Positions 9,446 to 14,218 of a DNA stretch of 14,218 nucleotides are shown here, piece by piece. The first letter of the stretch is position 1. Each line of letters opens with the position of its first letter. The stretch comes from Acanthaster planci (Eukaryota; Echinodermata; Asteroidea; Valvatida; Acanthasteridae), in assembly GCF_001949145.1 (NCBI RefSeq), contig NW_019091490.1, forward strand, positions 637,146 through 651,363, in the 5' to 3' direction. The notes under the pieces were generated by a model. The model was not told the DNA's origin. It did not search any database and worked only from the letters and a program-made list of their open reading frames with translations. The position numbers were made by a program, and so were the translations under genes.

Positions 9446-9565
9446 GGGGGACAAGGGAGGTGCTTGTCCCCTAGCTCCCCCCCCCGCCAGAAAATGATTT
9501 TGAAAATAAAAATGAGGAGGGGGAAGGGAGCTGAAGAAATGAAGAAAAAAAGATGAAAGGGGACG
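9446..9565. repeat. Low-complexity block: small hairpin, C-run and polypurine tract
   Basis: GGGGACAAG (9447-9455) pairs with CTTGTCCCC (9463-9471) around 7 bases. A C-run (9477-9485) follows, and then about 70 bases that are almost all purine (9493-9565). Reading frames of 100-128 codons crossing it translate to low-complexity sequence and are not called. Confidence 0.6.
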
Positions 9566-9935
9566 AAAATCACTTTGCTTGAAAAAAAACCTCAAAACTG
9601 AACCGCCCCCACCGGTTTGGTAAATTGACAAACCGTGTACATGTCCTGCACATAGGTACATGTAACAATCATAATTGTACACGTGCGTGGCTGTTATTTT
9701 GCAGCGTAGGCTAAGCTATCTGTGCATTGGGAAGGCATGCACCGAGTTACATGTATGTAGGTTAGCAAGGCGTGTCTTCCAGGGTATGTGCACATGTCAC
9801 TACACCTGTAGCTAGTTCACTGCATTTTGTCAGGACAGGGTCCAACTTTTTGGCCATTATGCAAACAAAGCAGTGAGTCCACTGAATTTATAACAGTAAT
9901 GCAGTCAGACTACTTCTGTACTCATATACATGTAT

Positions 9936-10009
9936 GGGGCAAGCGTGGTATACCATATAGATGTTCACTATTGGGGCAAGCGTGGTATACCATATAGATG
10001 TTCACTATT
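9936..10009. repeat. Perfect 37-bp tandem duplication
   Basis: The unit at 9936-9972 (starting GGGGCAAGCGTGG) is repeated exactly at 9973-10009. With no differences between copies it is probably recent. It also doubles the near-palindromic GGTATACC. It lies in non-coding sequence. An assembly duplication error is the alternative. Confidence 0.9.
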
Positions 10010-10915
10010 GAGAAAGAAAAGTGGTTCTGAAGAGAGCTGGTAGCCCGAATTCCATTTTCAGGGGACAGGTTTCAAAAACTGAACCACTGTCTAAACGTTT
10101 CAATGTCGTTGCAACTTGTCAGCTCGAGGATAAGACAGGCAGATTCCAGAGACAAAGCTTCTGTGAGGCACATGCAAACCAGACATGAATAATCTCCTTC
10201 AAAGTTCAGACACTGGAATTCAAAACAGGAATTTCCTCATTGAAGCCAGGAAATTAATTTAAAATGGTGTGTTAAGAATTGAACATGGAATTTGTGTTCT
10301 GCCGGTACCATTTCCTTATGTGTATCCCAATGAGCGTGTTTTCAGATGGTGTATAGTAAGTGCACTGTGATACATGTACCGTGAACTGAGCTGGACCCCC
10401 GTATGTAAATGGAAACTTTCTGAGATTTCCCTGTTATAACTCTGTACGCTAGGCCAGCTCCAAATTCCGCATTATGCTCACGCATTTTAGATGTTAGGAA
10501 ATTTCTTTGGCTATCCTACCAAGTCGGAAGAGGCCACATCTGCCCCTTGGCATAAACGAATGCAAAGAGTGTCTGAGAACGTCAGCGGTACAAGTCATAA
10601 AAATGAAAATCGGACTTCGTAAACTTCCTGTCTCCCGTCCCCCGGAGTTGGGTATGAAATAAATTGACTACGAGAAAATTGTTGCCACCCCAGAACGATA
10701 CATTAAGTGGAATTTTTTTTGGGGGGGAGGGGATCATTAACAGTTAACTTGGGAAGGGAATACATACAAGTATTCATTAGAAAAAAAATTGGACAGCTCC
10801 AAGAACATGAACAGAATTTTCTGCTGTACTGGCCTTATCTTTGGAGTGTTGTTGATGGTGTTTATCTTGAACAGCTTGAGGTACAAGGGTCACTGACTGA
10901 TCACACTACCTACAG
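10010..10915. other. Non-coding, nothing recognised
   Basis: GGGGACAGGTTTCAA at 10061-10075 recurs at 12119-12133 with no wider similarity. The 106-codon frame from 10707 runs across the candidate exon at 10916 and its splice sites, and does not look like protein-coding sequence. Confidence 0.45.
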
Positions 10916-10986
10916 GTCTTCACATATTAGCTCCAGGATTTTGCTGGGTCTCGGGCCGTGCAAATCTGCTTCATCCCCAAGACCAG
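10916..10986 (+). other. Candidate non-coding 5' exon of the Dab transcript
   Basis: A good acceptor (CACACTACCTACAG, with a branch-point-like CTGACTGAT 15-30 bases upstream) is followed 71 bp later by a consensus donor, CCAG|GTAAGA. The enclosed sequence is more GC-rich than its surroundings. Two of its three frames are open, but neither peptide is recognisable, so a 5' UTR exon is the simplest reading. It lies about 1.7 kb upstream of the Dab start codon on the same strand and could splice to 12624 or 12655. No sequence evidence directly ties it to Dab. Paired splice sites of this quality do occur by chance. Confidence 0.3.
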
Positions 10987-12623
10987 GTAAGAACACGAAC
11001 AGTTTTGAGCTCCCATTGACTCAATAGTTGAAGTCTGAGGAAAGTTTTTTGAAGTCCCCAGCATGAGGAGAGATGTTTTTTTTTTGAAGCATCATTAAAA
11101 ACTTTAAAGAAAAATGGTTGCCGTTTAGTTCGTTTGAAGTTACCGGTAGTTGAGAATTACAAGTGCGTCTGTGGTACATGTGCGTGTGTGATGAGTAGGA
11201 CTGTAGTCCAAAGGTCAAACATTGATAGGTTGGTGGAAGGATCCACCCCCTGCATGAAGGTAACACTGAGTTTTGCACTGCTCTCTGTACAGATATATAT
11301 GACAAGGTGAAACAACAGCAATTTGAACCTACATGTACTGGTCCTAACAACTTATCAACCATTTCTTTTTATTTTCAAGGTGTACATGTAGGTTTACGTG
11401 TTCTTGCATGCTTTTCCTGAAAAATGTTTGAAGTGGGAAGGATACAGTACCGTACTTAATTTGCATAGTACATTACATGTACATGTATGTGACCGATTGT
11501 CTTGCTGAAATTTACAAGTACAGTTGCTTGGTACATGCACATCAGACTTAGGTAGTGGTACATCTTTGTACAAGGTGCTCGTATAGATTTTAAGATGGGC
11601 TTCAGGGAAGAAATCAATGACCTTTTTTCCTGTACGTGTAGCTGACAACACGATGTACTGGTGAATACTTGGAAGGTATCGATCATTCTTTGCCCGTCAA
11701 GCTACTTGCAGATTGATGTACCATTAATCACACATTTGGTCTTGATCATAACCATGCACACAGTTTGTTATTTAAAGACAGCACAACTTAGTCAGAAACC
11801 GACTTGCATGGAGTCCCGCATTTATTAGATGCATTTAGTGGTACCAGTACAAATAAATGTTTGAAATCAGCATTTACCCAAGGCACAGTGCACATGTATG
11901 TACACAGTGAAATCCTGTTTGCTCTCAGTCCGATCAGTAACTGGTCAGACAGGTACATTTGTACATGTACATCTGGGAACACCTGTCTTGATCATTTAAC
12001 TTCAAGCTGGAGGTCAGGTTCCTGGAATGTTGTGTCGCCCATTAGAGTGATATTTCCCGAGAGGAAAGCGATTCAAAGTTTGGCTTGTTTTTGGAAAAAG
12101 TTTGAATCCATGGAAAAAGGGGACAGGTTTCAATGCTGAGCATGACAGTTCAATAAGTCAAATATTGGTACAGGTTTCGTTTTTGCGTGCACATTGCTGG
12201 GATGTGTTAGGACCCATGCATTTTCACCCTTGCAGGATGTACATGCACATGTGTAGTGTATTTGAACCGTGACACTGTAAATGCACATCTACCATTGTCA
12301 GTGGCAGTGATTTTCATGCACCACGTACGTGTACTGGAAAATGTGGAAAGGAAGGAAATTGGGCCCAATTAAATCAGAAGGGTCATGTGTATGTCAGTCA
12401 TCAGACAGTCTCTCCACAGGTAGCGGTGTGTATCCACACAGATAATATAAGTAGGCTACATCATGTGAGAGTGCATCACATTCACCAATGTACTGTACAG
12501 TGTCGTCACAGTGCATTCTTCCAAGCAGCAGATTTGATTTCTTGCTCGCTGATTCTACTTACCACTGCTTGCATTCAGAAACGAATCACCTAGCTCCCTC
12601 TCTGTTTCCAACCCACGTGACAG
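10987..12623 (+). other. Likely Dab 5' intron or upstream non-coding sequence
   Basis: Begins with GTAAGA if the candidate exon is real, and ends in the pyrimidine-rich acceptor before the first coding exon. It contains several TACATGTA motifs (around 11330, 11382, 11475 and 11957) and one TACCGGTA (11141-11148). Frames of 64-113 codons have no recognisable product. Confidence 0.35.
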
Positions 12624-12662
12624 GTCTCTTTGTAATGAGCCAGTGAGATTTCAGCAGTCAGC
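12624..12662 (+). other. Dab: Possible 5' UTR of the first coding Dab exon
   Basis: This is the segment between the best upstream acceptor (CTCCCTCTCTG tract, then GTGACAG ending at 12623) and the start codon. It contains in-frame TAA (12633-12635) and TGA (12636-12638). The acceptor choice is uncertain, since alternatives end at 12578 and 12654. Confidence 0.35.
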
Positions 12663-12684
12663 ATGTCGGCCAACAAGAAGAGAG
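12663..12684 (+). CDS. Dab: Disabled (Dab) homologue, first coding exon
   Basis: This exon encodes the start of the Dab adaptor, MSANKKR, plus the first base of codon 8. It is followed at once by a strong donor (AGAG|GTGAGT). The leftover G joins the AA that opens the next exon to make a Glu codon, so the frame continues without a break into the PTB domain. The ATG has A at -3, and in-frame TAA and TGA lie 30 and 27 bases upstream, which supports it as the start if the upstream sequence is transcribed unspliced. Possible acceptors for a 5' UTR exon end at 12578, 12623 (pyrimidine-rich, ends GTGACAG) and 12654. The leader before the PTB domain is only about 13 residues, shorter than the leader of roughly 30-40 residues that I recall for vertebrate Dab proteins. 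If the acceptor at 12654 were used, coding sequence could extend into an upstream exon. A 7-residue exon is weak alone; the phase fit and the lysine/arginine-rich leader carry the call. Confidence 0.75.
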
Positions 12685-13202
12685 GTGAGTTGGTTAAGTT
12701 GAGTGGGAAAAACTTGAGGGGAATCGTTAGCGGGGTAGTGCTCAGATTTCGCGATGCAGGAGAGAGGCCGGTTAAGAGTGGTGACTTACAATGCCATCGT
12801 CGCTGGATCAGATTCCAGGGTGGAGGTCATGCGGGAAAACGTGTGAACAGGTGAAGTCTAAACAAGATGGATTGAGAGTTCAATGCCAGCGTAAGACAAA
12901 GGCAATAGCACCTGTAGTCTCTGGCCAGAATTGGCAAAGAGGGCCTCTGGCATTTACAGACCAAAACTAAAGGCATGTCATTTGCAACAGACAAGTTAAA
13001 TACCGTTAGTGCAGAAGTCTAAACCACTCGACCAGCGAGCTTGCCAGGGTCGGCTGGCCGGTCCGAGTCAGGTGAAGCAGCGGGTACTGTGAACTATTTT
13101 CAAGATGTACCTTGTTTTAAGCAGCTTACTATGTAATTACTGGGTATGCATACTGTTGATATTTTTTCTGCTACTATAAAAGTTCTTTTTTTCCACTAAC
13201 AG
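12685..13202 (+). other. Dab: Dab intron 1 (518 bp, phase 1)
   Basis: The intron starts GTGAGT and ends in a T-rich tract followed by CTAACAG. The reading frame from the ATG runs 169 bases into the intron before a stop, so retaining it would yield a 63-residue dead-end peptide unlike any PTB protein. A TATAAAAG at 13175-13182 sits beside the acceptor and is read here as part of the AT-rich 3' end of the intron. I see no other feature. Confidence 0.8.
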
Positions 13203-13324
13203 AAGACAGGGAGCAAAGATTTAAACATTTCGGGGAGAACTTCCGTGCCAAGCTGATTGGCATCGACCCCGTGGAAGATGCCAGGGGCGATAACATGTGC
13301 CTGGCATCCATGGCAAAACTCAAG
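13203..13324 (+). CDS. Dab: Disabled (Dab) homologue, second coding exon: N-terminal part of PTB domain
   Basis: This 122-bp exon (2 bases plus 40 codons) encodes predicted residues 8-48. It contains FRAKLIGID (residues 21-29), DARGDNM (33-39) and SMAKLK (43-48), which match the Dab signature of KAKLIGID followed by ARGDK and KLK. Dab proteins are cytoplasmic adaptors. Their PTB domain binds unphosphorylated NPxY tails of LDL-receptor-family and related receptors and PI(4,5)P2, and links cargo to clathrin or to Reelin-type signalling. The segment here covers the first strand and first helix of the fold. The acceptor is CTAACAG after a T-rich tract (T-run 13184-13192), and the donor is CAAG|GTGAGG, leaving phase 0. 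Numb, GULP and ARH are related PTB families, but the LIGID and ARGD residues favour Dab. The usual Tyr before KAKLIGID is Phe here. The 97-residue antisense reading frame over this exon is a shadow. Confidence 0.92.
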
Positions 13325-14061
13325 GTGAGGCTTGCTTCTCCGTTCACGAGAAACACTGTCAACATCAGTATCGGGGAACTCATTAAAATGAGTGGAAATG
13401 AATACTGAGTCACAAACATAGCAAAATTCTCAGATACTGAGTGTGAGTCCTCAGTCGCAGTCTCCACTTATGAGCCAAGATGTATATGTAGAGTTGAAGT
13501 CATCCCCTCCCTGGAGTACTGACTACACAACCTTGACCTGAGCAGCAGATAAGCTTGTGTCAGACTGTAAAATTTTAGTACGGAAGTCCACTGTTGAAAA
13601 AAAAAAATTGGTAGTTAATAACATTGTATTATTAGGGGAATGACGATGTTGTGTGAAGCTGTCATTTCCTTTGAGTATAAAAAAGCTACAATTTACATGT
13701 ACATGTATGACAGGAAGCAGAGTAACTGGAGCCAGTCGCATTTTTCTGAATGTTATCATTTTTTTCTTGTCCTTCAACAACCAAAGTATTTTCTTGATTT
13801 GAGTGAGTATTCAGGGTTTGTTTTGAGTGAAACAAAAGAAAAGTTCTCATGCTTACTGGAAAATTGTTATACCCTTATGCAGTCAAAAATGAATGGAACG
13901 AGATGTCCCTGCTAGTTTTGACATTCAAATGGACGTCGATTTCTATTTCAAAACTGAAGTACTCGTACTCTATCTGCATTCTAGTCATGGCCTGCCTGGT
14001 CTGTTTAACGCCGTGCTTTGTGCCATGCACCGGCAATGCCGATGTTTTGTAATGTTTTCAG
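13325..14061 (+). other. Dab: Dab intron 2 (737 bp, phase 0)
   Basis: The intron begins GTGAGG and ends TGTTTTCAG. It contains a short A-run (about 13597-13607) and one TACATGTACATGTA motif (13694-13707). Short open frames of 85-97 codons on either strand show no recognisable protein and are judged non-coding. A third intron begins GTGAGA at 14152 and continues past the right edge. Confidence 0.8.
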
Positions 14062-14151
14062 GCTCTGGTGAAAGCTTCTGGAGAACACAAACAACAGATT
14101 ATCATCAATGTCTCGTTAGAAGGCATCAAAATCATCGACCTCAAGACGCTG
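14062..14151 (+). CDS. Dab: Disabled (Dab) homologue, third coding exon: middle of PTB domain (gene continues off the edge)
   Basis: This 90-bp exon encodes exactly 30 codons, predicted residues 49-78. It opens after TGTTTTCAG and closes at CTG|GTGAGA, both in phase 0, so it joins exon 2 without a frame change. The peptide holds SGEHKQQI (54-61) and LEGIKIID (67-74) followed by LKT. These match the Dab PTB stretch SKGEHKQKI followed by GIKIFDEKTG. It forms two of the central strands of the PTB sheet. The residue after Asp is Leu where vertebrate Dabs have Glu, and the KTG seen in relatives is cut here as KT-Leu at the exon end. The remaining PTB domain (around the HHPVHKISFIA region of relatives) and the long C-terminal tail with NPF and clathrin/AP2-binding motifs should lie beyond 14218. 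Confidence 0.9.
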
Positions 14152-14218
14152 GTGAGACCAACAAAACAAACCATGATTTGCACTTGCAAGTGAAACTTTC
14201 CCTGAGGGGAAACACGCC

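Noticed and set aside
10707-11027. A 106-codon plus-strand frame
   Set aside because: It crosses a good acceptor and donor pair and has no recognisable product. The exon-like part is reported separately as a candidate UTR exon.
12663-12854. A 63-codon open frame starting at the Dab ATG and running through the donor
   Set aside because: After codon 7 it is intron sequence: a strong GTGAGT donor follows, and the phase-matched exon at 13203 gives clear PTB homology, while the read-through peptide resembles nothing.
13175-13182. TATAAAAG as a promoter
   Set aside because: It lies 20 bases before a supported splice acceptor inside the Dab intron and has no initiator at the right distance.
13174-13467. 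A 97-codon minus-strand frame
   Set aside because: It lies antisense to the second Dab coding exon, whose plus-strand peptide has family motifs. The minus frame is a shadow.
1-14218. tRNA genes, rRNA, CRISPR arrays or bacterial operons
   Set aside because: I looked by eye for A-box and B-box pairs, rRNA-like stretches and regularly spaced direct repeats and found none. The intron structure and Dab gene show an animal genome.

Overview
This window reads as a piece of an animal nuclear genome. It has no long uninterrupted genes, it has GT-AG introns, and most of its length is non-coding and rich in small inverted repeats and short palindromic motifs. The single recognisable gene is Disabled (Dab), a phosphotyrosine-binding (PTB) domain endocytic and signalling adaptor found in animals. 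The compact introns (about 0.5-0.7 kb), the moderately AT-rich background and the very frequent 8-mer TACATGTA suggest a marine invertebrate. An echinoderm, hemichordate or cephalochordate is my best guess, but that placement is inference from general look, not from a search.

Layout. Positions 1 to about 10,900 hold no coding sequence I can support. They contain a homeodomain-like AT-rich cluster (961-1004), a diverged dispersed repeat (1011-1332), a 22-bp inverted repeat (2682-2882), a nested palindromic element (3021-3205), a clear MITE-like element with long terminal inverted repeats (3616-3962), clusters of TACATGTA (5.5-5.8, 6.5-6.6, 7.1-7.2 and 7.9 kb), a TATA plus initiator pair (7228-7256), a second inverted-repeat element (7949-8314) with an internal hairpin that carries telomere-like sequence (8135-8195), a polypurine tract (9493-9565) and a perfect 37-bp tandem duplication (9936-10009).

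From 10,916 to the right edge lies the probable 5' part of Dab on the plus strand. A possible non-coding exon (10916-10986) is followed by three coding exons at 12663-12684, 13203-13324 and 14062-14151. Their splice phases fit exactly and together encode the first 78 residues: a very short N-terminal leader and then the first half of the PTB domain. The rest of the gene runs off the right edge.

The most interesting non-genic observation concerns two related 8-bp palindromes, TACATGTA (about 37 copies by hand) and TACCGGTA (7 copies). Both are far above chance. In the 3616-3962 element one terminal repeat has TA where the other has TACCGGTA. That is the form of an excision footprint of a TA-targeting (Tc1/mariner-type) transposon, and it gives a testable explanation for the excess of these motifs.
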